64,000 bases of DNA from Cohnella zeiphila (GCF_014212055.1 NZ_JACJVO010000012.1:62001-126000); one strand, 5' to 3'. Shown: positions 8,304 through 17,397, counted from the stretch's first letter. The notes: generated by a model not told the origin, from the letters alone. Translations and numbers: made by a program.

Positions 8304-8717
8304 ATGAAAAAACGAGCTTCCACCGTTTGTCCAATTGTATATGCGCTAGACATATGGGGCGATCCCTGGAGCCTGGTCATCCTTCGTGACGTCCTTATCC
8401 ATAACAAGCGTCATTACCGCGAGTTTCTTGCTTCGCGAGAGCGCATCTCAACCAATATTTTGAGCGCGCGGCTCCAATCGCTTGTTGAAGCAGGCTTGCT
8501 TATTAAAATAGAAGGGGAATCCAACCGGGCACAGACGATGTACCGGCCGACACAAAAGGCGCTCGATCTGTTTCCGGTGATATTCGCCATTATGCACTGG
8601 GGCCTTAAATACAACCCCAATACAGATATGAGCATTCCGATCATGCAAGAGCTGAAAGCAGACGAAAAAGGGTTGGAGCAGCGTCTTCTACGGAATTTCG
8701 ACGATGTCGCGACTTGA
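8304..8717 (+). CDS. HxlR family transcriptional regulator
   Basis: 137-aa winged helix protein of the MarR/DUF24 group. The N-terminus has a single cysteine (STVCPIVYALDIWGDPWSLVILRDV) at the position of the redox-sensing Cys of YodB/CatR/HypR-type regulators, followed by REFLASRERISTNILSARLQSLVEAGLL, the recognition region. The ATG lies only 6 bases after the TATAAT, so the transcript may be leaderless. Probably controls the divergent SRPBCC/cupin genes and itself. Confidence 0.9.
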   Translation: MKKRASTVCPIVYALDIWGDPWSLVILRDVLIHNKRHYREFLASRERISTNILSARLQSLVEAGLLIKIEGESNRAQTMYRPTQKALDLFPVIFAIMHWGLKYNPNTDMSIPIMQELKADEKGLEQRLLRNFDDVAT

Positions 8718-8722
8718 ATTCA

Positions 8723-8746
8723 GAAGGCACCCGAACGGGTGCCTTC
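8723..8746. terminator. Intrinsic terminator, GGCACC family
   Basis: Perfect 11-bp stem GAAGGCACCCG / CGGGTGCCTTC with a 2-base AA gap, followed by CATTTCGCC. It lies between the HxlR gene and the phosphotransferase gene. Same family as the hairpins at 7257 and 26386. Confidence 0.75.
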
Positions 8747-8772
8747 CATTTCGCCCGAAAGGTTGGCTCTAG

Positions 8773-9780
8773 ATGCCGTTTACGACTGAGGACCAATTAC
8801 TGGACGAGATCGCGGAATGGCTGAGAAAGCATTTTTCGGTTGAATTGAGGTCTGCCAAGCGTGTAAGGCGCGGTCTGAAGAACGAGAAGTGGATGGTTGA
8901 AACGAACAAGGGCTGGCTGTTCGCCAAAAGCTATCATCCCGGGCGCTATAAGATGCAGGATCCGGAGTTTCGCGGCAAGATTGAAAATGCGCTGCAGCTG
9001 CAGCTTCTTTTTTATCGGTCGGGAGGGCAGTGTCCCGAGCCGTTGACGCTGGAAGGGCACTGTATGCATATCCTGCCGTGCGGAAGGTACATGACCGTCA
9101 TGACCTGCTGCCCAGGCGCTATGGTGCCGGCCGGCATGATCGGCGAGCGTAGGATGCACTCGCTGGGACGAGCTGCTGCGGATATGCATACCGTCTGGGA
9201 TTCCGCGGCGGCATCGGGGCTCGGAGCGGCAGACCCGCCGGGGGAACCCGCATGGCGATTGTCTCGCGAAGAGATGGAGCGCACCTGGGAAGTAAATTGG
9301 GATGCCGCTCGCGATTCGACCGAGCGCGTCCGGAACGCATTGCGATTACAGAAGGCAATTGTTGATTCGCTTGGAGACGATGATTTTACGCCGCTGACTG
9401 CGGGTTGGGCCCACCTCGATCTGTGGGCAGATAACCTGCTTTTTGAAGGAGACGCTCTGGCAGCCATCGTTGATTTCGACCGGGCACGCTACTCGTTTCC
9501 TGCGCTGGATCTCGGGCGGGCGGTCCTGTCCGGCGCGCTCGGCGAGAGCGGGTTTTGTAAGGATGCGCTGGCGGCTTTCGCTGAAGGCTACCGTTGTGTG
9601 CGGCCGCTGCCGCCGGGTTCGCTTTTGAGGGCAATCAGGTATGTCTGGTGTATCGAATCGTTTTGGTGGATCCAGCCGTCGCTCGAATCGTCCAGCATCG
9701 TCCCTGCCCGTTTTGCCGAAGAAATGATTCGCACTGCGGAGCGTTGGGAGCAACTCGATACTCTTCTTGGAGGCATCTAA
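8773..9780 (+). CDS. Phosphotransferase family protein (APH/choline kinase fold)
   Basis: 335-aa protein-kinase-like small-molecule phosphotransferase. The catalytic loop is HLDLWADNLLF (H214, D216, N221) and the metal site is IVDFDRARY (D234). The N-terminal lobe with LKNEKWMVETNKGWLFAK resembles spore-coat CotS/YutH or homoserine kinase-like members more than true aminoglycoside kinases. Substrate unknown; resistance should not be assumed. It lies between terminator 8723 and a methyltransferase gene; ATG at 8773 has GAAAGG upstream. Confidence 0.82.
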   Translation: MPFTTEDQLLDEIAEWLRKHFSVELRSAKRVRRGLKNEKWMVETNKGWLFAKSYHPGRYKMQDPEFRGKIENALQLQLLFYRSGGQCPEPLTLEGHCMHILPCGRYMTVMTCCPGAMVPAGMIGERRMHSLGRAAADMHTVWDSAAASGLGAADPPGEPAWRLSREEMERTWEVNWDAARDSTERVRNALRLQKAIVDSLGDDDFTPLTAGWAHLDLWADNLLFEGDALAAIVDFDRARYSFPALDLGRAVLSGALGESGFCKDALAAFAEGYRCVRPLPPGSLLRAIRYVWCIESFWWIQPSLESSSIVPARFAEEMIRTAERWEQLDTLLGGI

Positions 9781-9834
9781 AGAAGAGAGATTTGAAGCGT
9801 TTTGGTTTTTGAATAAGGCAGATGGGAGATCGGA

Positions 9835-10437
9835 ATGGCAAACACGGATAAGTTCGAAATGATAGCCAGCATGTACGACACCCCTGAGAGAATTCACATT
9901 GCCAAGGTATCGTCGGATGCCATTCGCGAATATGTAGCGGACGCTAAAAGCAAGAATGCGATCGACTTTGGGTGCGGAACCGGTCTGGTCGGCATGAACT
10001 TGTTAAACGAGTTTCAATCCATGCTTTTTCTGGATACATCCCCGAACATGATCAATCAAATCAAGCAAAAAATAACCGATTCCCACATTCGAAATGCGGA
10101 TACATTATGTTTTGATTTTGAAAAGGAAATCTTATCGGATTTACGCGCCGACTATATTTTCATGGCTCAGGTGCTGCTCCATCTTCCTGACGTTGAATTG
10201 GTGTTATCCAGGTTATTCGACGTTCTGAATGAAGGAGGACATCTACTCATCGTAGATTTCGACAAAAACGAAAACGTCGTATCGGAGGTCGTTCACAACG
10301 GATTCGATCAAGTCGAGCTTGCTCGATTGATGACTAAAATCGGGTATCGGGATATTCAATCTCGAACTTTTTATACCGGAAGCAAGATCTTCATGGGACA
10401 GGACGCATCTATGTTTGTTCTTGATGCTCAAAAGTAA
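9835..10437 (+). CDS. Class I SAM-dependent methyltransferase
   Basis: 200 aa. Motif I is AIDFGCGTGLVG (about residues 42-53), the acidic loop after beta2 is FLDTSPNMI, motif II/III region FDFEKEILSDLRADYIFMAQVLLHL and post-motif GGHLLIVDFDKNE. Resembles UbiE/type-11 small-molecule methyltransferases. GGGAGATCGG precedes the ATG. Located 54 bases after the phosphotransferase gene, perhaps in one transcript. Acceptor substrate unknown. Confidence 0.88.
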   Translation: MANTDKFEMIASMYDTPERIHIAKVSSDAIREYVADAKSKNAIDFGCGTGLVGMNLLNEFQSMLFLDTSPNMINQIKQKITDSHIRNADTLCFDFEKEILSDLRADYIFMAQVLLHLPDVELVLSRLFDVLNEGGHLLIVDFDKNENVVSEVVHNGFDQVELARLMTKIGYRDIQSRTFYTGSKIFMGQDASMFVLDAQK

Positions 10438-10610
10438 CTTGCCGTTATAGACATCGCGGGGAACCGTGGCCTCATAGACTGAACATCCGGAAAAAAGGTG
10501 TTTGGGCTGCGAGGCCATTTTTATTATCATGAAGTAAAAAAGTTTCGATCGTTTTGACCGGAATACGCATTGAATTACGTCCATTGATTGTAAGGTGAAC
10601 GAGGTGGAAT

Positions 10611-11585
10611 ATGCCTGACGATGACCAAGAGATCATTCTGCAAGCCATGCGAGGTGAGATAGACGCTTTCAGATGCTTGATCGGCAAGTACTCGAATGCC
10701 GTCTATGCGATTGCTCGAAGCAGGTTAGGACATGCGAACGATGCCGAGGACGTTGCGCAGGAGGTTTTCATTAAAGCTTGGTATAACCTGATCAGGCTTG
10801 AGGAGCCAAGGAAATTCGGCAGTTGGCTGATGAGCATTACTCGAAACACGGCGGAAGACTGGTGGAGAAGGTACAGGCGACATCCCGAGCTGAGACTGGA
10901 AGACGGACATTTTCTTGCAAAGCAATCCACGGAAGAACAAGTTTTTCAAAGAGAACGGGATCGGCAGATTAGGGAGGCTTTAACGCAACTTGACGAGAAA
11001 TACAGAGTCGTCGCTTATCTGTACTTCATGAGCGGCTTTCGCGTGAAGGAAATCGCAAAGCTCCTGGACCTCACCGTCAGTGCGGCGGAAAGTCGGCTAA
11101 GAAGGGCAAAAGAAAAATTAAAAAAGGAGTTGTTTGAGTTGGCGGAGCAGACGCTGAGCAAACAAAAATTAGGCGAGGCTTTCGAGCGGAAAGTGGTCAA
11201 ACGAATCGTCGGGATCTCTTGCATCAATTTTCCCGTCCGAAACGTTAAGGTGTCGGCACAGTGGTATGTCAGCCACTTGGGGTGCAAGTTAGTTCGCGAA
11301 CCGATCCGTTTCCCGAATGGTGCCAATGCGATCATTCAACTGGGCGATGAAGGTCCGAACGTTTTTTTGCATGAAGAAAAGGAAAGGACTCCGTTGCATT
11401 TCACCCGGCAAGGAGTGCCGGCCTCCCTTTTTGAATTGAGGACGGATGATATCGAGTCCTTCTATGCCCAATTAAAAGAAGAAGGGGTACAGGTGAGCGA
11501 GCGGTACGACAACGATCCATGTTCAAAATATTTCGATGTCGTCGACCCGGACGGGAATACGATCACCATCGCGGAATGGATTTAA
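10611..11585 (+). CDS. ECF sigma factor fused to a C-terminal VOC domain
   Basis: 324 aa with two clear modules. Residues 8-90 are sigma region 2 (AEDVAQEVFIKAWYNLIRLEEPRKFGSWL in shortened form: EDVAQEVFIKAW, then FGSWLMSITRN), residues 115-172 are region 4 (LDEKYRVVAYLYFMSGF, VKEIAKLLDLTVSAAESRLR). Residues 198-324 are a complete VOC domain from GISCINFPVRNVKVSAQWY to the terminal VVDPDGNTITIAEWI. No anti-sigma gene follows. The tail may sense a ligand and gate sigma activity, as SnoaL tails do in ECF41 (inference). A homologous free VOC gene lies downstream. Confidence 0.88.
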   Translation: MPDDDQEIILQAMRGEIDAFRCLIGKYSNAVYAIARSRLGHANDAEDVAQEVFIKAWYNLIRLEEPRKFGSWLMSITRNTAEDWWRRYRRHPELRLEDGHFLAKQSTEEQVFQRERDRQIREALTQLDEKYRVVAYLYFMSGFRVKEIAKLLDLTVSAAESRLRRAKEKLKKELFELAEQTLSKQKLGEAFERKVVKRIVGISCINFPVRNVKVSAQWYVSHLGCKLVREPIRFPNGANAIIQLGDEGPNVFLHEEKERTPLHFTRQGVPASLFELRTDDIESFYAQLKEEGVQVSERYDNDPCSKYFDVVDPDGNTITIAEWI

Positions 11586-11629
11586 CTTGATAAGGCTGTC
11601 GCGGGCACGGGCCCGGTTGCAAGGGATGA

Positions 11630-11728
11630 ATCGATCCGCACGCGAAAATCCAACTGCAGGAGGGCGGCAAGGTGCATTTTACCTTCCAGGATCCGGACGG
11701 CAATTTGATTATGGTCGTATCGGCATGA
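11630..11728 (+). pseudogene. C-terminal remnant of a VOC gene
   Basis: One reading frame encodes IDPHAKIQLQEGGKV then HFTFQDPDGNLIMVVSA and a TGA. DPDGNLIMV is the C-terminal VOC signature. The frame is closed by a stop (TGA 11627-11629) just upstream and has no start or ribosome binding site, so this is the decayed end of another VOC gene, sandwiched between the sigma-VOC fusion and a complete VOC gene. Confidence 0.65.
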
Positions 11729-11817
11729 AAGAGAATGAATTTTTTTTATTGAGCGTGTATGGAATCGGTTACGCCGTTCGTTTATAAAGTGCCGTAAAGA
11801 AGAGGAGGCTGGAAAAG

Positions 11818-12252
11818 ATGGCGAAAAAAGCTTTATTAAAGCGCATTGAGTGTGCATATTTACCGGTGAAAGATGTGGCCGCGTCGGCGGAATGGTACGA
11901 GCGCGTGCTCGGATTGAAGCTTCGCTCCCCGATCGAGCCGGGCCGCGGGGCAATCATGATTATGGACAGCGGTCAATGGTTGTTCCTGCTTCCCTGCGAG
12001 AACGGTCATCCGTTGCACTTCATGACGACCGGCTGGGCGGAGAACGGAATGCCGTTCGAGATGTTTCCGATCTGCTTCGAAACGGACGATATTCGTTCCA
12101 TGTATCAATTATTGCAGCAGTCGGGAGCGTGGACGGAGGAGACGGTTCGCGATGAGGGCGGCTGCGGGCTGCAGCTGAACTTCAAGGATCCGGACGGCAA
12201 CAAGTTTCAAGTCTGGCAGCAGCCGGTTGCCGCCGGCGTTCCCGCCCAATAA
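11818..12252 (+). CDS. VOC family protein
   Basis: 144 aa. Starts IECAYLPVKDVAASAEWYERVLGL, contains HPLHFMTTG and CFETDDIRSMYQLLQQSG and ends NFKDPDGNKFQVWQQP. The order and several segments (PLHF-T-G, E-DDI-S-Y-LL) match the VOC tail of the ECF fusion at 10611, so the two are probably related by duplication. GAGGAGG lies 9 bases before the ATG. Role unknown; followed by a strong terminator. Confidence 0.85.
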   Translation: MAKKALLKRIECAYLPVKDVAASAEWYERVLGLKLRSPIEPGRGAIMIMDSGQWLFLLPCENGHPLHFMTTGWAENGMPFEMFPICFETDDIRSMYQLLQQSGAWTEETVRDEGGCGLQLNFKDPDGNKFQVWQQPVAAGVPAQ

Positions 12253-12256
12253 CCGG

Positions 12257-12285
12257 AAGAAGGCTGCCGGCTCGGCAGCCTTCTT
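12257..12285. terminator. Bidirectional intrinsic terminator
   Basis: 13-bp perfect stem AAGAAGGCTGCCG / CGGCAGCCTTCTT with loop GCT, followed by TCTTTC-type T-rich bases on the plus strand side and A-rich on the other. It separates the VOC gene from the convergent sugar-binding protein gene. Confidence 0.85.
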
Positions 12286-12314
12286 TCGAAGCCAGAACGC
12301 CGGTCACGAGCAGC

Positions 12315-13643
12315 TTACTGCTTGGCGAGAATCTCGTTCACCTTCCGATCCATCTCCGCCGCGCCGTCCTCGGGGGTCACTTTCTTGGTCAGAATCTCGT
12401 TCCCGATGTCGGTATACACTTTCTCTTCCTCGGCGTACGTCTCGTCAAACGGGAACAGTTTGCCTTTGGCCAGCATATCGGAAATGACCGACGCGTTGGA
12501 AGGCATGCCGGGGGCGTTTAGAATTTTCTCGGATGCGACCACGCTCGGGCGCGGCGGAATGATGCCTCTGGACGCCGCATCGTCGGCGTAAGATTCCGGT
12601 TTGACGAGCGCCTCCAGGACGGCCCACGCTTCCTGGGGATGCTTGGTCGAGGCGGAGATCGCGAAGCCGGAGTTGTGAATATAGCTGGTCAACGGATCGA
12701 CCCCGGGAACGACCGGCATCGGCGCGATGTTCCACTTGAACTTCATGTCCTTGTAGCCGCCGATGCTCCAGGAACCGTTCGCTTCCATGGCCACTTTCCC
12801 GGTAGCGAACGTCATTCCCGTAATGTTCGTGCCGCCGCCCGTCGCCGGCATCGGCGCGACCTCGTACTGATTCGCCAGCCCGGTCGTGAATTGGAACGCG
12901 GCCAACGTCTTCGGGTCGGACATCGTCGAGGTTTTGCCGTCGGCGCTCTTGTAGTTGCCCCCGCCCGCGAATACCCAGGCGCTGTACGACCAGCCGGCAA
13001 TGGCCGGATAGCCGGTACCGTATTGGGTGACGCGGTCGCCGCTTATCTTGGTCAGCTTCTTGGCGACGTCCAGGTAATTGTCCCAAGTCCAGTCGCCTTC
13101 CTGATAGTACTCCCAAGGCGTCTTCACGCCCGCCTCCTTGAACAAATCCTCATTATAGAAAATGACCCACGTGTTCAGATCCTGCGGCACTCCGAATTGT
13201 TTGCCGTTATATTGGTAGAATTCTAGGGAGGCCGGATAGAAGTCGTCCCGGTTAAACGTCGGGCTGGCTTCGATATACGACGTCAAATCCAGCAGGCTGC
13301 TTTGCTTCGCGTACTGTTTGAACGGTTCGCTCATGAACAGCACGTCGGGCGGCGTTCCTCCAGCGAACATCGTCGATACTTTATCCCAATATTCGCCGCC
13401 CGGAATCAGCGTCACGTCGACGCTGATGTTGAGCGACGGGTCCAGATATTGATTCAACCGCTTTTTCAACGTGTCGAGCGCGTTCTGATCTCCGGTGTAC
13501 GCCATGCTGATCGTCACCTTCCCCTTGGAGCCGCCGCTGCTGCCGGAGGACGACTCCGAAGGGGAGCCGTCGGAACAAGCTGCCGTCAAAGCCGCCGCAA
13601 GCAGCAGAACCAACCCTGTCCAAAGCGCTTTTTTCTTTTGCAT
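12315..13643 (-). CDS. Carbohydrate ABC transporter substrate-binding lipoprotein
   Basis: 442 aa. Signal peptide with lipobox LTAAC (Cys23), then a Ser/Gly-rich linker and a family-1 extracellular solute-binding fold (GGTPPDVLFMS, QDLNTWVIFYNEDLFKEAG, ATGKVAMEANGSWSIGG). ATG at 13643 has GGAGGG upstream; longer in-frame starts would precede the signal peptide. Last gene of a minus-strand sugar locus after its two permeases; the ATPase is absent and is likely a shared MsmX-type subunit encoded elsewhere. Confidence 0.93.
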   Translation of the reverse strand: MQKKKALWTGLVLLLAAALTAACSDGSPSESSSGSSGGSKGKVTISMAYTGDQNALDTLKKRLNQYLDPSLNISVDVTLIPGGEYWDKVSTMFAGGTPPDVLFMSEPFKQYAKQSSLLDLTSYIEASPTFNRDDFYPASLEFYQYNGKQFGVPQDLNTWVIFYNEDLFKEAGVKTPWEYYQEGDWTWDNYLDVAKKLTKISGDRVTQYGTGYPAIAGWSYSAWVFAGGGNYKSADGKTSTMSDPKTLAAFQFTTGLANQYEVAPMPATGGGTNITGMTFATGKVAMEANGSWSIGGYKDMKFKWNIAPMPVVPGVDPLTSYIHNSGFAISASTKHPQEAWAVLEALVKPESYADDAASRGIIPPRPSVVASEKILNAPGMPSNASVISDMLAKGKLFPFDETYAEEEKVYTDIGNEILTKKVTPEDGAAEMDRKVNEILAKQ

Positions 13644-13745
13644 GCCGAGAACCCTCCCTGTTTGTTTGGTCAAGCCGTTTCTATGGCGAAGCTGCTTCAG
13701 CCTCCCTGCCAAGCCGGGCGATCACCTCCTTCATGCGGCGGCAGG

Positions 13746-14582
13746 TCAGCCTTTGACGCCCGAGACGACGACGCCTTGAATCATCTTCCGCTGCAGGAAG
13801 AAGAAGATCAGCACGGTCGGAACGAGCGCGATGACGGAAGCGGCCATCAGCAGCCCCCATTCGACCGTATGCAATCCGCGAAGAGCGTTGATGCCGAGCT
13901 GGATGGTGCGCTGCTTCTCGGAGTTGATGTAGATGAGTGGGCCGAGAAAATCGTTCCATACGCCGTTGAAGGCATAGATGGCCACGACGTTCACAACCGG
14001 GATCGACATCGGCAGAATGACGCGGATGAACGTTCTCCAATAGCCGCAGCCGTCGATAATTGCCGCTTCGTTGTAATCTCTCGGAATGTTCCGGAAAAAC
14101 TGCCGGTAGAGGAAAATGTAGAACGGGGTCCCGAAGAAAGAGGGCACGATCAGCGGCAGGTACGTATTGAGCCAGCCGAACGTGCGGTACATGATGAATT
14201 GCGGTACCAAAGTCGTGTAATAGGGAATCATGATCGTCCCGAGCATCAGCATGAACAGCGCCTGGCTTCCTGGAAACCGCAGTTTGGCGAAGCCGTAGCC
14301 GACCAGCGCGGACGAGAAGCTGCTGCCCGCGACGGCGAAGACGGCAATGAGGAGCGTGTTCAGAAAATAACGGCCGAACGGCAGCAGACGGAAGACATCC
14401 GCGTAATTGTCCCACCGGAACCGCGACGGAATGATCTCCGGCGGGAACAGGAACACGTCGGCCAGCGGTTTGACCGAGGTGGTAATCATCCACCACAGCG
14501 GAGCGCACACGATTACGGCCCCTATGGTCAAAATGCCGTAGATGACGATCCGCGACAACAGGTTGCGCCTGCTCGTCGTCAT
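13746..14582 (-). CDS. Carbohydrate ABC transporter permease (MalG-like)
   Basis: 278 aa, six predicted membrane helices. It opens with a helix at IVIYGILTIGAVIVCAPLWW and contains the EAA loop YNEAAIIDGCGYWRTFIRVILP, the contact site for the ATPase. ATG at 14582 overlaps the stop of the upstream permease (ATGA). Forms a heterodimer with the product of 14579-15472. Substrate probably an oligosaccharide given the glycosidase-like gene upstream. Confidence 0.93.
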   Translation of the reverse strand: MTTSRRNLLSRIVIYGILTIGAVIVCAPLWWMITTSVKPLADVFLFPPEIIPSRFRWDNYADVFRLLPFGRYFLNTLLIAVFAVAGSSFSSALVGYGFAKLRFPGSQALFMLMLGTIMIPYYTTLVPQFIMYRTFGWLNTYLPLIVPSFFGTPFYIFLYRQFFRNIPRDYNEAAIIDGCGYWRTFIRVILPMSIPVVNVVAIYAFNGVWNDFLGPLIYINSEKQRTIQLGINALRGLHTVEWGLLMAASVIALVPTVLIFFFLQRKMIQGVVVSGVKG

Positions 14583-15472
14583 GAGCGATCGCCTCCGTCC
14601 GCGTAGAATACCCATCGTCTCGACGTTGCGAACAGCAGCGACGTGATCGCCAGGATGATCAGGAACAGGATCCAGGCCAGGGCAGACGCGTAGCCCATCT
14701 TGAAGTATTTGAATGCGTTCATATAGAGGTACAGCCCGTACATGAGCGTGGCGTTGTCCGGGCCGCCGCCGGTGATGACGTACGCCTCGGTAAAGACCTG
14801 AAAGCCCGATATCGCGCCCATGATGAGGTTGAAGAAAATAACCGGCGTCATCATCGGCACGGTAATAAAGCTGAATTTCTTCCAGACGGAAGCGCCGTCG
14901 ATCTGCGCCGCCTCGTACAGCTCCGTAGGGATGCCCTGCAGGCCGGCCAGATAAATAATCATGCCGCCGCCGGCGCCCCACAGGCTCATGACCACGATGG
15001 AGGGAAGCGCCCAATGCGTGTCGGCGATCCAGCCGGGACCGGGAATTCCGAACAGCGAGAGGGCCAGATTGACAATGCCGAAGTCCGGATTGAATACCCA
15101 GATCCACATCAGCGAGACGGCCACGCCCGAGAGCACCGCCGGGAAATAGTAGACCAGCCGCCAGAACGACAATCCCCGCACCTTCTGATTGAGCAGCAGC
15201 GCCATCGAGAAGCCCAGCGCGATGCCAAGCGGTACCGAGGTGCAGACGTAAATGAGCGTCACCCGGAGCGATTTCCAGAACAGATCGTCGTGCAGCACCG
15301 CGTTGTAGTTGGCGAAGCCGACCCAGCGCGCCGGCGACAGCAGGTTCCAGTCGGTCAGACTCGTATAGAAAGCCATCACCAAAGAGAACAGAACGAAGAC
15401 AAGAAATCCGCAAACCCACGGCAAGATGAACAGATAGCCGGCCAGCGCTTCTCTCTTCTCCAGCTTCCCCAT
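14579..15472 (-). CDS. Carbohydrate ABC transporter permease (MalF-like)
   Basis: 297 aa. Starts MGKLEKREALAGYLFILP, with GGGAAGGG 9 bases upstream of the ATG; a GTG at 15481 would add three residues. EAA loop: YEAAQIDGASVWKKFSFITVP. The hydrophobic pattern and an ALLYGLYLY-type region fit UgpA/MsmF-type permeases. It begins 5 bases after the glycosidase-like gene and overlaps the partner permease by 4 bases, so the three are translationally coupled. Confidence 0.93.
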   Translation of the reverse strand: MGKLEKREALAGYLFILPWVCGFLVFVLFSLVMAFYTSLTDWNLLSPARWVGFANYNAVLHDDLFWKSLRVTLIYVCTSVPLGIALGFSMALLLNQKVRGLSFWRLVYYFPAVLSGVAVSLMWIWVFNPDFGIVNLALSLFGIPGPGWIADTHWALPSIVVMSLWGAGGGMIIYLAGLQGIPTELYEAAQIDGASVWKKFSFITVPMMTPVIFFNLIMGAISGFQVFTEAYVITGGGPDNATLMYGLYLYMNAFKYFKMGYASALAWILFLIILAITSLLFATSRRWVFYADGGDRS

Positions 15473-15477
15473 CGCCG

Positions 15478-17367
15478 TCACCCTTCCCGGCGCGCGGCGC
15501 TTCGCACGGCATGCGCGATCGCGGCGATATTGACGCCGCTCTCCCAGGGACGGCAGCGCGTGCCCATCGGCCGCCCCTCGTCGTAGTACTCGACCCAAGC
15601 GCCTGCCGTATCGGCGATATCGAGCAGATGCCGCAGAACGTCCGCCGTCGCGGGATGGCCAAGCTCCGTCAGATTGTACAGCAGCAGACCGATGTCGTAG
15701 CCGACGAACCGGCTGCTGTCGGGGCGCGATGGCAGGTAGCCCAGGCGCTCAAACTGCTCCAGCGCCGAGCGGGCTTCCGCCGCTCGCTCCGCGGCCGCGA
15801 CGGCGCTCGAGCCGATGAAGGCTGGCAGCAAGCCGGCCGAATGGATTCGCAGCGGTTCGCCCGGCATCGCCGGCAGCTTCATGGAAGCGGCGCGCGCCGG
15901 GGAGAGGTAGCGGTTCTCCGGCGTACGCATCGTCCAGCCGAAGTAGAAGCCTTCCTGCGGGCTGGCCTCGCAGACCCCGTGCCGGAATGCCGGCAGGTCG
16001 GCCGTCAGCGCCCGCGCCGGCGCATTGGCTATGAAGCCGTTTTCTCGCCAAAAGTTGCCGCGGAACCGCAGCGCCGTATCCTTCCATACCCGCTCATAGG
16101 CTTCCGCTTCGGCGGGCTTCCACAGCCCGCGGCTTCGCGCCGGCGGCAGCAGACGGCGGCCCGCCTCCAGGAACAGCAGCGTCGCTTCCATCGAGCCGTC
16201 GTTCAGCGCGGAGCGGGGCAGAAATCCGCCGGCCACATAGGTCTCGTCGCCGTTGAACGGAAGCATTCCGCGATGCAGATGGGGAAGCTGCACCCTCCAG
16301 CACCAATCGAGCATGGGGAACACCCGCTCCAGTGTCGCCCAATCGCCGGACTGCTCGGCGTAATCGAATGCCTGCAGGATCGTATAGGCGGTTTGCTCCA
16401 CGTCGTCATTCTCGTGAATGTGGCGGTTGCGGTGATGACCCATCGATTCCGCGTTATGCAGATTGCCGAAATGGCGCCATTTGGAGAATCGGAATTCCAG
16501 GTTGCGCCTTGCTTCCTCGTAAAGCCCCAGGGCGAGCAGCCCCCGGCAGGTGCCGTATTGGTCGCGCACGTAGGCCAACTGGTAGTTGTGCCCGGCCATC
16601 AGTCCCCCGTCCTCCGACTGCTGGGCTTTGATGAGGAAGGCGACGCTTTCGCACAGCTCGCGGATGCGTTCGCCCTCGTCTGCAAACGGAGTCCGCGACG
16701 CGTCCGGCAGCACCAGGCGCGACGCCGTCAGCGCGTCGGACGCGCTTGCCGATTCCCGCAGCTGCCCATAAGACAGCCGCTGCGCGGCCTCGGTCTCGCC
16801 CGCCAGATCGGGATACGACGAGCCGCCGACGAGCCTCAGCTCCATCTCCCCCGGCGCGAACTCCAGCGTCAGCCGGTCCTCCGACACGCTCGCCGAGACG
16901 ACGCCGCGGCCGAGCACGGCCAAATACGTCCGCTCGCCCGACGGATACGTATACACCCGGGCATCGATCGGGCTGACGATCAAATAAGCCGCATCCGCAT
17001 CCGCGGTCCCGACGCCGGCCAGCGGGCAGCATTCGAAGCGCTTCGGCAGCCGCAGCTCCAGCCGCAACGGCATGTCGGCGCGCGCCCGCACGGCATAGAC
17101 GTTCAACGCCGGCGAGACGAACATCTCCCATTCCGCCGCGCCGCCCGGGATGCGGCTCTGCCAGATGTTCGTGCCGCAAAGCCGGCGCGACTCGAAGGCG
17201 AGAGGCTCCGCCGCGCCTGCGGCGCTCCAGCTTGCCTCGGCCATCGCCGGGCTGCTGTAGGGCGGCCCGAACACGCGCACGATATCGGCGCCGCGCGCGT
17301 ATGCGAGCAATCGCCCGTTGCCCATCGCATGAATGTCGCCGTGAACATTTCTTCTCCATTCCGTCAA
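15478..17367 (-). CDS. Six-hairpin (alpha/alpha)6 glycosidase-like protein
   Basis: 629 aa, no signal peptide, so cytoplasmic. An N-terminal beta-rich half precedes a helical half with QLAYVRDQYGTCRGLLALG, HIHENDDVEQTAYTILQAFDYA and PHLHRGMLPFNGDETYVAGG, which resembles six-hairpin glycosidases (GH15/GH63-like clans). Acidic residues in ENDDVEQ and NGDETY are candidate catalytic groups. I cannot assign a GH family. Embedded between sugar epimerase and permease genes, it probably trims the imported saccharide. Confidence 0.7.
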   Translation of the reverse strand: MTEWRRNVHGDIHAMGNGRLLAYARGADIVRVFGPPYSSPAMAEASWSAAGAAEPLAFESRRLCGTNIWQSRIPGGAAEWEMFVSPALNVYAVRARADMPLRLELRLPKRFECCPLAGVGTADADAAYLIVSPIDARVYTYPSGERTYLAVLGRGVVSASVSEDRLTLEFAPGEMELRLVGGSSYPDLAGETEAAQRLSYGQLRESASASDALTASRLVLPDASRTPFADEGERIRELCESVAFLIKAQQSEDGGLMAGHNYQLAYVRDQYGTCRGLLALGLYEEARRNLEFRFSKWRHFGNLHNAESMGHHRNRHIHENDDVEQTAYTILQAFDYAEQSGDWATLERVFPMLDWCWRVQLPHLHRGMLPFNGDETYVAGGFLPRSALNDGSMEATLLFLEAGRRLLPPARSRGLWKPAEAEAYERVWKDTALRFRGNFWRENGFIANAPARALTADLPAFRHGVCEASPQEGFYFGWTMRTPENRYLSPARAASMKLPAMPGEPLRIHSAGLLPAFIGSSAVAAAERAAEARSALEQFERLGYLPSRPDSSRFVGYDIGLLLYNLTELGHPATADVLRHLLDIADTAGAWVEYYDEGRPMGTRCRPWESGVNIAAIAHAVRSAARREG

Positions 17368-17397
17368 GCTGATCTCCTCCTTTCGCGATTGCCCGCC

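Noticed and set aside
8773..9780. Antibiotic resistance aminoglycoside kinase
   Set aside because: The fold is right, but the N-lobe and substrate region do not resemble a specific resistance enzyme; the same caution applies to 26484-27362.
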